Shown one piece after another: positions 26,756-39,800 of a DNA stretch of 64,000 bases. The notes under the pieces were generated by a model. That model was given only the letters and a program-made list of their open reading frames with translations, had not been told where the DNA came from and ran no database searches. The stretch lies in the NCBI GenBank assembly GCA_020746105.1, contig CM036621.1, forward strand, positions 29,291,370 to 29,355,369, read 5' to 3'. The DNA comes from Trogon surrucura (Eukaryota > Chordata > Aves > Trogoniformes > Trogonidae). Positions within the stretch are counted from its first letter, which is position 1, and the number at the start of each line of letters is the position of its first letter. A program made the translations under genes and the position numbers.

Positions 26756-29700
26756 GTAAGGGGCCATGCGGGTACGGCTCGGCGCTAGGTGCGAGGCCTG
26801 CGAGGAGGGACGAGCCCCGCCGTGCTGCTGCTCCTGCTCGGCGGAGGAGGAGGAGCGGGCGGTGCGTGGCGGCGAAGGGCGTGTGGCCTGCCCCTGCCTC
26901 TGGGGAGAGTCCACGGTGTGGGCTTGTCCGGGTGACGTTAGAGCTGTTGCCTGGGATTTGCCCTGTGCTTGGGAATTGAATGAAAACCATTTCGGTGCTG
27001 TGGTTTTTTTTGTTTTTTTTTCCTCCCCTTGGGGTGTGTTGGCTGCAGCCCTCCAAGGTATTTGGGCTGTTTTCGTCGCTTTTGCTGCCTTGTGTCAGAA
27101 CTCGGCAGCAGTTCTGCTGAGCTCGCTCCCTGTGGCTGGACAGGCCAGGGCACACCTAGTGAAGCCTCCGGTGGAGGGTGACTGCAGCCTGCTCTTTCTT
27201 TCGGGCTGTCGGGTGCGTTTTGTGGGCATCCAACATGCAAACGCGTGAGGAAAATCTGTCTGGCCATGGGGAGGGTGGGTGGAAGAACTGGAGCAGAGGG
27301 CTTGAGAACCCACATAGTCCTTCATAATCTCTTCAGCGCTGTTCTCTCTGCAGTGCCAGCACTACTTTTGGATACTCAGGCTAATGAGTTTTCCATGCTG
27401 CGTAATTTCATTGTCAGTTTTGCCTAGCTTAAATTGCAAATAAGAATGCTTTGTTCTGTCAGGTGGTTGGAAGGAATAGTTTTTGGTTTGGGTTTTTTTT
27501 GGATTTTTTTGTGAGTTTTTATCCTGATTGTGGCTACTTCAAAAAAGTTCTTCAAATTTTGAATACGAAAGTAACATCTGGCTTGTTTTCAATACCGTTT
27601 TGAGCAACAAATGCAAATAGAGTTTTGTATTTTAACAAAGCAGTCTTCGATTGTCATTCTAATGAAAGCTCCCTCCATCCCAATTATCCTAATGTCAGGG
27701 ATTTGCTGGATTTTGCTTCAGCTGTAAAACGAACAGAAACTTGTTAAACATTTTGGTGTGAACCTTATCCCTCAGGATGACTTTCCCTTTTTAATAGCAC
27801 TAGCTAATCTGCAACTTGCAGTTTCTTCTACTTATCATATTTTAAAGTCCCCAGGCAGCATATAAAATCTCTTTATAGTTCTCCAGTGCAGATTGTATCA
27901 GGCATGGAGTATTACTGATAAGCTGGCACCCAGCTCTTCACACATACGTAAAACTCCTTCAAGTAAAAGTAAAGGAAATGATGACCCAGAAGTATTAAGA
28001 GTATCTTTAGCATTTCATTGGGGTGCATATTCGTCTTGCAAGAGGGTTCTTTTGAGGCCCCCATAACAAATAATTATACAAACATTTCTTGTTGGCTTTG
28101 CTTCTTGGATTTCGTTTGTATGCCTGTTGTGGCTTGGTGTTGGCTTTTAAGTCTCTGCTCTTCTATTGTTTACTTGATGACTAAAAACAAACGATGTCTT
28201 TCCCCAACTGTTGTGTGTCACTATGATAAACTCGGTTCAATGTCAGTGAGGAAATGATGAATAAAGCATTATGGAAATTTATTTTTAAGGTTCCCGTACC
28301 ATAACTTTAGCTAATATTAGTAAGGTATTGATACTGTTGTGTTCCTTTATTTCTAGCTTTTCTATTAAGCTGTAGCATCTCTTACTTTAAAAGTTGAGAA
28401 GAGGTTTGCAGTTTGCTTCATGTTAGATAAAACTGTTCTGAACTTAATTTCTAAAGATTTTTCTTGAAACTTTTATATTGAATAACTATTTTGTTTTATC
28501 TGTGACTAAGTATGATTACCCAACAGGAAAAATACACACCTGCCTTCACTGTAAAGTTTTCACCTGTATGTATGGGTGTATATATGTGTGTATGAAATGT
28601 TTCCTTTGTCCATTGTAAAGGCAAAGGATTTATTTAGTGATTAAGTAACTTACTCCTCTTTTCTCTTCACAATAACTTGCATTTTTAATTCTTTGGAGAA
28701 GAATGGTAAAATAAAAGGTGAGGAGGGTAACGGTACTGCCATAAATCAGGCTTATTGAACAACTGGTTTTCCGGTGTGTTGTGGCATCACAGTGTTGGTT
28801 TAGGAAGCTTCAGAGACGTAAAGGTGGTCACAATAAGTGTTGGAGTATTTTGGTGGTGTTATAAATACACTTCCATTGATGTACTTTTTTTTTTTTAATG
28901 ATTGCCTACCTGGCATTGTCTCATTTTCCTTTCTTGAATGACTAATTATCTGAAAGAACTTAGAACTATGAAAAGCAGCTCCACTGAAAAACATCGAAAG
29001 GCAATACTCGTGGGGTGTAGCAGGTAAAACAAGCAGAGTGGAGGATCAATTTGACGTAGCATTGGTGAATGCTTTCTTAGCCTTCTCTTTCTGTATTGTG
29101 CCCTTTGCTGCTGACACAAATCAATTAATATTCTGTATCAGTTTCCCCTCTACATACGAAGTTTAATGTGATATGGTCTTTGAGCTGGTGCATAATCAAC
29201 TGTTTAAATTGCAAAAGCTTTCTAGGTTGGTTCAGAAACCAAACTGTTGGGATCAAAATAGAATTGACCTGGCACTTCTGGTTATTGTGGAAGCTCGTTA
29301 TCAGCTGCTCGCTGGTTCTGTCCTTTGACCCACTTCCATTCCACTCTGCTACACTGAAGCTATTTTAGGCGGATTAAGTGTAGCAGTTGTTTAGCTGAGG
29401 GAGAAAAATATTCTGATAACCATTAGTAAAACTGCATCCTCCTCACTGTGTAATGCCTATATTCGACCCTGTCTGATACTGCCCTTTGTAATCCATTTTA
29501 ATTTTCAAGTCTCTTTTGTTTACTTTGTTAGTTAGGAACTAGGGGTTTCTCCCCAATGCTCCACAATGTCTCCTGTTGTGTAGCATATTTGTGTAAGGAG
29601 ATGAGTTTTATAGGATGGGCTTCTTTGTAGTTCTACAGCTGCATTTATATTTATCAATTAAGGTTTGTTTTTAAATGGTGAATTGTGATTTTTATGTAGC

Positions 29701-32349
29701 ATCTCTGGCTTCATTTCATTGACATGAATGTTAATGCTGCAGTTGCCCCAGTCAATAGTCAGTTGCCCAGTCACGTAGATCCTACCACTGGAATGTTGTT
29801 ATAAGTTTACCTCACTGTAGAGTGTACACAGCTGGTGTCACTATGCAAAAGTTTTTCTCCTTTCGTTCAACAGGTTAACCATAACACAGGTCAGCAGGAG
29901 TAATTATTAGCTTTGTTTAGCACCATGCCTTTTCTTTCTTATGGTAAATAGCTTACAACAAGAACCATCTCCCAGCCTTCTGGTCAGCCTCCTTTATTTG
30001 CTATGGTACATTAAACAGATTTTGCTAAGACAGTCATCTGTCTTTTACATTTCAATATGAGTCTTTTTGTATTGCACACTTTCTCAATGTCTTTTTTCAT
30101 TTATGTTTACCTATCCACACATCAAGACTGAGATCTACTTAAAGAGGCACCTTAGGAACACAAAAATCTTTAATTGATGGTTGCTTTTCAAAGACTGTAA
30201 GATTTATTTGTTAGATCCTGCTGACCACTGATGAGTCAAACTTGTCTATTTCAGTTTGTTTGTTGTCCCTTCAAATTTATTTACATTTCTCTTCAGCTTC
30301 TTTCTGTTCCTGTAAACAATGAAGATTGAAGTCCTAATCTTCTGTTACAGGAATACTACAGAAAGAGGAAAACCAAGGTAGTTATGTTCACAGCTGGTAA
30401 TGGTGTGGAGTTAATGATTATGGAAGCCTGAACATGTAGCAGGAGTATCAAGCTTGATGTCACTGGACTCCTTTCTGGTGACTTGAGATGCACAAATAGA
30501 GCTTAACTTTGAAGCAGGGCTTGCAACATTTTGATTACAAGGGAAAAAACAACAAAACCACACACACACACACACAAACCCAACTGACCAAACAAAACCT
30601 AACAAAAAACCTGAAAGAAACCAACACAAAACCATACGCTCTCTGGTTGTAAACCCTTGTCTTGGCCTGGCTGTGGAGCTCCATCTGCAAATGAAGCAGG
30701 TGGGAAACTGGCAACCCTGAACCAAAAAACTTCAGCAAGTTAATTATTTTTGCATGGTACAGACACACAAAAAAAATACAGCTAACACCAGCTGCTTGTC
30801 TCCTGTCAGAGGCAAAAGATGAAATTAAAACTGGCCATCAATTCTAGTATAGAAATGTGTGGATACCCTACATTTTAGTTAGCTGTGCTGGCAGCACTGC
30901 TTGCAGAATTGAGACTTTCATCCTTGAGCTCTTTTCTAAACAAGTACAAAACTCTTGCTTGCTAATTATGAAAAGAGACCCTGACCAGCCAAGTACAGCT
31001 CGTGTTGAGAGCTTACCCGTGAGAATGAACAGATAAGGTGCTTCTTGTACACAAGATGTGCATGGGAGTGAACGGGAGAGTATGATCAAAACAGACCTGG
31101 CAAAGTCTGTTTTCCCTGTGTGATAACAGAGTGATTGAAGGAGTACATGAGCTAATAACAACCCTGGCTGTATAGTCTGATTTCTTGTTTGTAACCCAAA
31201 AATAGTGCTTCGTGCTAGTAGGTATAAATATGTGTGCCTGCTTGCAATAAAGTGAATTCCGTTTTCCACCATCTCGGAGTTCGTGCGTGCTTCTCAACAA
31301 ATATGGAAGCATTTGTCAAATATTTGACACTTATGAAGCCAAACTTTGTTCACTTTGGCACTGCTGAAAGAGCATCTGGTAAAAAAAGAGCAGAACCTGG
31401 AACAACTTCAAACAAAGCCTTGCTCCTGGAAGGGTATTGCTATGGTAACTAAGTTATCTTAGCCTTACTCAGATCAATGTTCTTCCTGTTAGACTAGCCA
31501 AAAAGCATCCAAATGTCTCACAGGTATTATGGATTCACAGATCAAGTTTAGTATATATAGTACTGAAGATATTTTAGTATTCTTTTTCAGGTAGCTTATA
31601 AATCTTTATATTCTTAGAAACTGGGTCTCTAATACTAGAATGACTAAGGAGTGAAGCTGAAAACTAAATGCAGTGTGGCGGTTTCCATGGAACTTGTCAC
31701 TTTGGGAGCGAATATTGTAATGAATACTCAGGAAATCTTGGTGGTCGTTTATTTTTGCTGTGTAAAAGGCTGAAACACAGCCTAAGATTTCCATCTTGAT
31801 GTGAAAGTACAAAATGCTGAGCTAGCCAACCTGTGCATTTTGTGTTTTATTTTTCTTCCAAATAAAACCTCTTAAACTAGTTGTATAAAATTTTACCTTA
31901 AATGCTTTGTGTTGTCGTGGCAGAAGGTGAAAGCATAAATATAATGTCATATTCACAACTTGCTGAGGTCTAATCTTACTTCTAAATGATGTTTCGTGGG
32001 AGTAATGTCAGAGCTACAGATCTCCCGTCTTCAAAATCGCCGTCAAATTTGTTTGCCACAAAGCTGCTCTGAGAATTAATTGCTTAATGTGATATGTATG
32101 CAGTGCTTTGAAAATTATGGCATGCAGGTGATGAACATTATTACCATGTAATTATTACTAATAAACTGAGTTCTAATTAAAGCAACTATTGGGAGGTGAA
32201 GAAGGTATTGTCTGATTCTCCATTTTGATGTCAAGAATACTACACAGTCATAAACCTGACATTGTGTGGTGAAGCAGCAGCTCTGGGAGTAGCTGCTACT
32301 TTTGTGGAATCCCCTTCATCAATATAAACTAGTGGTGAAATAAATGCGC
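26756..32349 (+). other. Probable intron 1 sequence or intergenic DNA
   Basis: This follows the splice donor at 26,756. The first few hundred bases remain CpG-rich and then turn AT-rich. A (CA)9 microsatellite sits at 30,559-30,576. I saw no coding exon. Intronic status depends on the exon call above. Confidence 0.4.
30559..30576. repeat. (CA)9 microsatellite
   Basis: Nine perfect CA units, flanked by A-rich sequence with CAAAC motifs. Confidence 0.9.
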
Positions 32350-32522
32350 CTGGAACAGGCTGCCCAGAGAGGCTGTGGAGTCTCCTTCTCTGGAGACATT
32401 CAAGACCTGCCTGGACACGTTCCTGTGTGGCATAGTCTAGGCATTCCTGCTCTGGCAGGGGGATTGGACTTGATGATCTTTCAAGGTCCCTTCCAATCCC
32501 TAACATTCTATGATTCTATGAT
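32350..32522 (+). mobile_element. CR1 3'-end fragment (about 173 bp)
   Basis: It starts in the conserved 'ctggaacaggctgcccagag' block and ends with two copies of the ATTCTATG tail repeat. It is very similar to the reverse complement of 54,042-54,222, so it belongs to the same CR1 subfamily as the near-complete element. It holds only the last codons of ORF2 and the 3' UTR. An LTR begins at the very next base. Confidence 0.93.
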
Positions 32523-33700
32523 TGTCGTGGGTTGACCCTGGCCAGCCGCCAGGTACCCACACAGACGCTCACTCACCCCCCCCTTCACTGCTAGACAGGG
32601 GGAGAAAATATTTCCAAGGGTTCAGGGTTTGAGATAAGGACAGGGAGATCACTCTCATTTACCGTCCTGGGCAAAACAGACTCAATTTTGGGGAAATTAG
32701 GTACATTTATTAAAAGAACTAATCAGAGAGGAGTAGTGAGAAAGAGCAAATGGATCTTAAACAGAACACCTTCCCCCCATCCCTCCCTTCTTCCCGGGCT
32801 TAACATCAATCCCGGTTTCTCCATCTCCTCCCCCCGAGCAGCGCAGGGGGACAGGGAATGGGTGCTGTGGTCAGTTCATCTGACATTGGTTTCACCGCTT
32901 CTCCATTCCGGGGGAGGACTCTTCACTCTTCCCCAGGGCCACTGTGGGGTCCCTCTCACGGGAGACAAGCTTCACGCTCTCTTCTCCGTGTGAGTCGTCC
33001 CACGAAGGGCAATTCATCACAAAATGCCCAACGGGAGACACCTCACGAGGGGCAGCCCACCCCTCGTGAGTCTGAGGCGCAGTCCTTCAGGGGAAACTGC
33101 TCCAGCGTGAGCCGCCCGCAGCGTCCCAAAAGTCCCACCAGCCAACCTGCTCCAGCGTGGGCATTCCTCTCTTCCACAGGCTACAGGTTCTGGCAGCGAC
33201 TTGCTCTGATGCGGGCTTCCCACGGGCTACAGTCCCCTTTCAGGCATCCACCCACACCGCATGGGGTCCTCGGTGGACATCTACGCGGTGATCCTCACGG
33301 TGGACATCTGCACCTCGCCCATGGGCTGCAGGGGGCCAACCCGCTTCATCATGGTCTTCACCACGGACCCGGGGGACTCCTTCTGCTCTGGCGCCTGGAG
33401 CTCATTCTCCTCCCCTCCTCCTTCTTCACTGACCTTGGTGTCTGCACAGATTCTCACTCCTCCATCTCTGTGCCAGCTGTTATGGCACAGTTCTTTTTCC
33501 CATTCTTAAATATGTTTTCACAGAGGCGTTCCTCTGCTATCACCTTACTGATAGGCTCAGCCTTGGCCAGCGGCGGGTCCCTCTTTGGAGCCGTCTGGCA
33601 TTGGCTCTATCAAACTTGGGGAGCTTCTAGCAGCTTCTTACAGAAGCCACCCTGCAGCTCCCTCCCCGCCGCCGAAATCCGGCCAGGCCAAACCAAAACA
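32523..33700 (-). mobile_element. Solo LTR of an endogenous retrovirus, copy 2 (1,178 bp)
   Basis: This is a second copy of the LTR at 12,577-13,757, in the same orientation and with the same TGTCGTGG and CAAAACA ends. By hand comparison the first 400 bp differ at roughly 20 positions, mostly transitions, plus a 2-base and a 7-base indel. TATA-like (33,504-33,513) and AATAAA (32,706-32,711) signals are conserved on the minus strand. The flanking pentamers are ATGAT on the left and AGCAT on the right, so unlike copy 1 there is no matching target duplication. The left junction falls exactly at the end of a CR1 tail. A 299-codon plus-strand open frame covers part of the LTR but is antisense to it and broken in copy 1. 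Confidence 0.9.
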
Positions 33701-36691
33701 AGCATTTACTCTATTAAGGGAGTTATAGCTAACTATTGCAAGACAGGCAGAGTTTAGAGTAAACAGAAATGAAGCAAGAGTCCTGCACATCTCTGCACAG
33801 GTGATTAGTGATCTCTGGCAGCATCTTGAGTGGTCTTACACAACCACAGAGGGAAATGATAGAGATGGGTTTAACATACGTATTAAACTAAGGGAATTTA
33901 TTAAGAAGAAATATCTTGGTAACTGTATACATGAATGTAAACAGGTCATTGTGTTAGGGTAGGAAAAGCTTTGACTGCTGATCAAATATTAAGAGTTTAG
34001 TATCCAGGCTGAGGATAAAGGCTGTGACTTGTACAAGTAGATACTGTAAGATTGTGTCTGAAATCTGAGGATTTCTGTGCTCTCACTGTCTCCAAATTAC
34101 AGTATCAGAATTGCACAGTTAACATTATCTGCCGTAGGCTGGATGATTCTTCAGTAACATACAACTGAGCAATTTCATCTGAGACTATGAATTAACAGCT
34201 CCTTCAGCTCCAGAAGTGCTGCAATTAAGAGACAATGTTAGCTAGTAAATACAGGATCTGAACATCTTACCTAGTATGTACCTACCAATGCAACAGCTCC
34301 TAAAGGCTATTTATTGAATCCATATCTATGGTTTGTTTGCACTTTTTTTTGGGGGGGGGGAGCGAATGTGATAAAATCGAAACCCCAGAAGTTGAAGTAT
34401 TTGGAGGATTGATTCATTAAGCCTTGTTATTCACTTCCAAAGGCAGCCTATAATTTTGATAGGATTGTCAGGATACTGAAAAAGAAGTGATGAACTATTT
34501 CCATGTTACATTGTACAGGAATCTGCACCTAAAAGGTTACTGTTACGTAGCAATCTTAGAAGAGCTAAATGTGTGCAATAACTTGCTGCTGCAGAAAAGG
34601 TTTATAAAATACTGTCTCATGTTTCAGGGTGCCTCTAACTCAGCAATGATGATGCATCATTACTTTGATGGTAAATTTGTTAGACTTTAATTCGTATCTC
34701 TAAAATATTTTTGAACCCAGTGGAGTAATAAATATTATTAAATATTAATTTATTGAACTAATTATTGAACAGTCTCTTAAGTGATCACAATAACTGAACA
34801 AAGTGATGAGGTTTTTTTTTTGGTAGGTTTTTTAGTCAGTATATTTTGAAGTATAAAGTTGGATGAACATTTAACATGTACGTTATTATGTTTAATCACT
34901 TGATACATGCTAGTTTTCCTTCAAATAGTTTTGATCTTTTATCTTTCAGCTGATTATAAAGGTCTAACATTAAGCACAATATTTGCAAAGCTGTTCTTAA
35001 GGGTAACATTTACATGAAATTTACTCATATAGTCAAGCTATTTCAGCTGATTTCCATCTAGATCATTATCATACAAGTCACTTTTCCGGGCTCATTTGCA
35101 AAATTTTTTTTAAGTATTTCAATTCAGTTTTATTTTTGATTTGACACTTTGTGCAATATTTAGTTTCTTGTCAGTGTGTTCATTGATCATTGGCAATAGA
35201 CAACTGTGTAATTAGCCTAGACAGCAAGCTAAGAAATCTGGAGTTTTTTAGTTATTAGTTATCAAAAATTTATTGTGTATTTTGGGGACATTGTGCTCTT
35301 TTTTTGTATGGCAGGTTAGAAAATGGCTTGGAGACCTTAGATTTGATTTACTTTTTCGAGTGCCTAATATCAAGGATTTAAGGGGTTTGTGGAATGGGTT
35401 GCATTTCTAGATCCAGCTTGTATAAGAATGACTCCAAAGCAATTCTTGGTCTTATTAGAGATGTATCATAGACTTTAACTCTTCTATCTTACTGTTCTCT
35501 CAGACTGTGATAACACTTGGAATATAGACATATCTCAAAGGCCAATGACTCAAAAACTCCCTTTTCATACAGTTCAGTTCAGTACAAATATTGATGAAGA
35601 TCTGTATTTTCCCTTTGTAATGCTGACTGTGGGAGGATGCTTGCAATTTAGGTTGGTACATTAAGTATGTTCTAAAACTAGTACAGAGTTGAGAGCCAGG
35701 TTAAATAACTGTTCCTGGTTAAATTGTCTGTAATCGTTGCATGTGAAGGTAGATGAAGAAAACAAAAGTGACAAAAAGAATTGTTAATTTTTTGCTCTGT
35801 TTTGCTCAGTGGTTTCAGGCCTAAAGCAGGTTTAAAACCAGTGTAACAGACTAAGAAAGCAGTTCTTCCTTTTGCTTTCAGTCTTATTTTCCAGGGATCC
35901 ACTTTGATTAACATTTTTCAATTAAAAAATAAACCCACAGGGAGACAAAAATATTATCCAGCTTTGCAATTTCTGAGCATCCTCATTACTTACCACTTAC
36001 TATACTTAGTACTAAGTTGTAGAAGGAGAATGACTCTGAAATTTACTGATGTTTGAAGATTTATTTCACACTGACATTCTTGGCATAGGTCTCTGCTCTT
36101 CTGTTACTTCTGCATGTTTCCTTTCTACAATTTTGTCTTTTATTTGTTACTACATGCAAGCTTCATAGAAAGAAATAATCTTTGATATTTTGATTGTCCA
36201 GAGTGTTATTTAGGAAGGAATAAAAAATCCTTTGTAGATAGAATAAAAATTACAGATTTACTTACAGCAGACTGTAGAGGCCCAAATAAGAGATGGCATC
36301 TTACTCTGGCAAGTTTTGTATAAATAGATAGGATCTGGTGCCTAATGTTCTACTAGTCCAAACAGATGGTATGACTGTGCAATGATGGGGAGACTTGTTA
36401 ACACGTTGGTTGGTGGACAGAGTTCCAGCCAGTAGAGGATGAATAGCAATAATATGCTAGTAGAACTTCAGTTCCGTTCTGTGCTGTCCCCTTAAATTGA
36501 ATCACAGCAGAAAGGAATGTGGAAAAAGTGGCTTCTGGCTACCAGACATCTTCCTAAAAATCTTAAGAGCTGAGAGTGATACTTTTTTTTTATATACAAA
36601 GAGGTGATTGTGATAATGTACAATTAATTAGCAATGTATGATGAAGTCAAAAAAACCTTTCTCATGGATAAGGCAACTTTGAAATATCTCC
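33701..36691. other. Unassigned AT-rich DNA
   Basis: About 3 kb with no recognisable gene. A T8/G10 run lies near 34,344-34,361. Open frames are all below 80 codons. Confidence 0.5.
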
Positions 36692-36891
36692 TAGTTTTGG
36701 CTGGGTTGGAGGTAATTTTCTTCCTAGTAGCTGGTATGGTGTTGTGTTTTGGATTTAGTGTGGGAATAATGTTGATAACACACTGATGTTTTAGTTGTTG
36801 CTAAGTAGTGCTTATCCTCAGTTAAGTATTGCTCAGGAGTAAGTGAGCAGCTCTGTGGTGCTTAGTTGCAGGCTGCAGTTAAACTGTAACA
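36692..36891 (+). mobile_element. Internally deleted LTR remnant (ERVL-like)
   Basis: The left part (about 36,696-36,832) matches the U3 start of the LTR at 43,754 in outline: 'tggctgggttgga', 'taattttcttcctagtagct', 'aatgttgataacacac' and 'gctaagtagtgctta' occur in the same order. The right part (about 36,840-36,891), 'gtggtgcttagttgcaggct' followed by 'gcagttaaactgtaaca', resembles the 3' terminus I recall for avian LTRs of this group. The middle, including TATA and poly(A) regions, is missing, and no target duplication is visible. The resemblance of the right part to known LTR ends rests on memory. Confidence 0.65.
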
Positions 36892-39800
36892 AAATTTCCT
36901 TCCATCTTACATAGGTTCAACAAACAAACAAAATCCAAAAAACCCCACAAACTCAAAACTAAACTCAAGATGACAAGTGCAGATGGACTAAATAACTTAC
37001 TGAAGCTTGTTCATGTAACTACAGTTGTGGAGGAAGTGGAATAGGACCAAGACCCAGTTTCAGTTTGGAGGGTTTCGACCAGAAAAGAATTTCTCCCTCA
37101 TGAATAGTTTGTTCTGAAAATAGCTCAGAATAATGAGGGCATGGAGAAAGTTTTAGTTAGAAAAGGAATATGAAATCTTAAGCTCTAAATTTTCTCCTTT
37201 TTGGTGCAAGTCAAGCAGTTGGAACTTAATTACTGATGGACAAGAAGAAAGGCATTCAGTTAGGGGATCCCATGTAGAACACAGAAAGAATTCCAGTTTG
37301 ACTTTTATTGTGTCAGTTATCTACAAAGTTGATACCTGTAGCAGTATTAAAGGAGCTGGCAAGATGAGAGAGGACAGATTTATCATGAATTTCAAGCAGA
37401 TTGCGGGACATAGATTTTACTGATTCACTGGTTCTATTTGTAATGGCAAACTGCCCAAAGCTAAGAATGTACGAATAAATTTTTTTTCCCTCCAATTCGC
37501 TGAAAAAGCAGCAGCCCCAGGACATGCTGATTTATACTGTATGCTTCTGTTCCTGGTTAGTGCCATCTGCCAATTTGGCCTCCTGACTCTGTAATGCTGG
37601 TCCTTTAGAACATGTGTATCCTGCTGGACTCTAAAGCAGATCCAGATTTCATTATTTTGTCAAGCTGTACAGAAGATCAGGCATATAATCAGAACAACTT
37701 ATAATTCTTCCTGCTTTTAGGATATGTTTAAACATAAAATTCTTTTAATTATTTATGTTATAACGTTTTGGGGTTCCCTTAAAGGGATATTTTAATCTTA
37801 ATTACATAGCTGCTGAAGGAAGATAATAAAATTACTTACTAGTAACTTCATGCTCTTAAATTTCTTGTTTTCAACTGAGGTAGTTATACCGATACTACAT
37901 TGTTGTACTGCCTAAAACTGACAGAACATTATTGATATCTTGTATGGGTCTGCATGATGTGGGCTAATTCTGAAGTGAATCACTTCGATAAACCTGAATA
38001 GTCAATTTGTTGGTGTCTGTTCTTACAAAATACCTTCTGTGGGTCTCCTTGAAATCTGACTGTTCTTGGTCATTGAATAATAAATAGTTTTAAGAGGATG
38101 TCGTAACTTATGGATTTAAAAATGTTGGCACAGCACACATTGAAACAGGAAAGGATACAACTTCCAGCACACTGGTGAGTGTCAGTGTACTGGTGGACCA
38201 GATTCACTGAAGCTTGCACGAGGACATACAAATTATTACTCAGTCACTTACTCTGTGGGTTGTCCTTCAGAAAATCACTGTTATATACTTCTTGATAGGA
38301 GCTTCTGTAAACTGGTTAAAACCCCTCCAAGTCTTAGCTCCTTAGCTTATGTGAATTGGAGTTGTCTGCAGTGTTATGTAGAATGGGATTTTCCTGATGT
38401 TTTCAATGATAAAATTGCATGTCAAAAATCCTCCTATTGCTTAGTAACAGCTAACTTTTCTTCTTACAGGAGCTACAAACATTGTAGTTCCTCCATTGCA
38501 ATATAGTGAAGCTCAATAAAGTTCAGTCTTTCCTTTGTCATAATTCTTCTAGGAAAGTAAAGAAATAAAGTATCTGCACTTCTGGATTTCTCCTTTCTGC
38601 AGAGAAATCATTGTCTTCTCGCTCCTTACTGGCAGATACACAACTCTGTTATCCTTCTTGTAGGTCTCGCCTGCTTTCCTGCCACTCTACCTTACCATTT
38701 CACTCAGGTTAAGCTCCCTTGCACATCTGAACAGTGAAATCTGCTTTACTCCATCTCGCACGTTGTTTTAACCTATTGAACTCATGCATAGACATTCTTC
38801 AACTCAGTGATCATCTGTTTGCATAGTGGTTGGAGCTTCTTTTTCTAATGAAAAAGCAGCAGTCTGTTCTTGTCACTGAAAAAAAGAGGCTAATTCCCCT
38901 GCCTTTTTATCATTTATCTTAGATTGTTATCTTCTAGGGAAGATGAATTTCCACTGTGCCTGCATGGCATCCTATCAAACAGACAACGATACAAGTGGGA
39001 TTACCCATATATTTACTTGCTATTTACTGTAATAATGCATGTAATACTCAGTTCAGAGTGCCTTATGGTTGGTACTTTTATACCTGATGAAGAATTTGTG
39101 TGCTAAAGTGTAGATGTTGACTGCTGTATGCATTCATTGGAATACATTTATTTCTATGGAGTATACATGGAAAAAGGTCTTGGAATCTTGGGATATGTTG
39201 TAAAGGCTTAATAGATGACACTGATTTGTGTGTTTTCCAGGCTAATGTTTAGAGGAAGTGCTTTCAAGTGCTACGGAACGCAAGAACTGCTAGTGCTTTT
39301 GGGAGATGGATCTCTCTGTTCTTCAGAGCTTTATGTTACAATATCAATATATCTCAGGAAAAAAAGGAGACAGGCCTTAAATATTAACTTTACCTCGATT
39401 TGCTGAACAGTTTTTAAGGGATGGAAACGCAGATGCAAGAAATGGAACTGTTCTGTAGAAGGGTTTCACATTGTAGAACATCAAACTGGTATGGAAAATG
39501 TGTAGTAGAAATACCTGTATAGATATTAAAGGGCTGTTACTGTAATCCTAAAAATTAATTTTAAAAATTGGAAATGATTATTGGTGTTTTGTGAAAACTC
39601 TGGTGCCTGCATTCTACATCAAATGCTAAAGAGAGAATATAGAAGCCTGGCTATAATGGAGCTTTTACACTAGAAGGTCAAGGTAGCAAAAACCCAACCA
39701 AACCTCAAGTAAAAACTGGTCATTTTGAGTCTTTTTTTTTTTTTAGCACTTGCTCATATGACTTTTTTGGAGCCAAGGGTGTTTTGACTTTGAAGAAGTG

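Larger units (their letters stand above)
26360..26900. promoter_or_regulatory. CpG-island promoter region
   Basis: This is the only stretch in the window, outside the repeats, with dense CpG dinucleotides and high GC. It runs from about 26,360 to 26,900 and is densest between 26,590 and 26,880. It holds an E-box palindrome, a TATA-like box, a pyrimidine tract and a splice donor in the right order for a plus-strand RNA polymerase II promoter. CpG islands mark the start of most vertebrate housekeeping genes. Which gene it serves is not visible, and a divergent minus-strand transcript cannot be excluded. Confidence 0.75.

Noticed and set aside
26766..27248. 160-codon frame starting at a fair Kozak ATG just after the CpG-island promoter
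   Set aside because: It begins beyond a strong splice donor (26,756) and its low-complexity, Cys/Ala-rich content reads like intronic GC-rich sequence.
12577..33700. The two 1.18-kb LTRs as the ends of one provirus
   Set aside because: Copy 1 has its own matched GCATG duplication, the copies differ at several percent of sites, and the 18.8 kb between them holds no gag, pol or env-like coding sequence.
32858..33757. 299-codon plus-strand open frame, the longest outside the CR1
   Set aside because: It lies almost wholly inside LTR copy 2, antisense to the element. The same region is broken into several frames in copy 1, and its composition (S, P, R, H, G rich) reflects GC-rich repeats.
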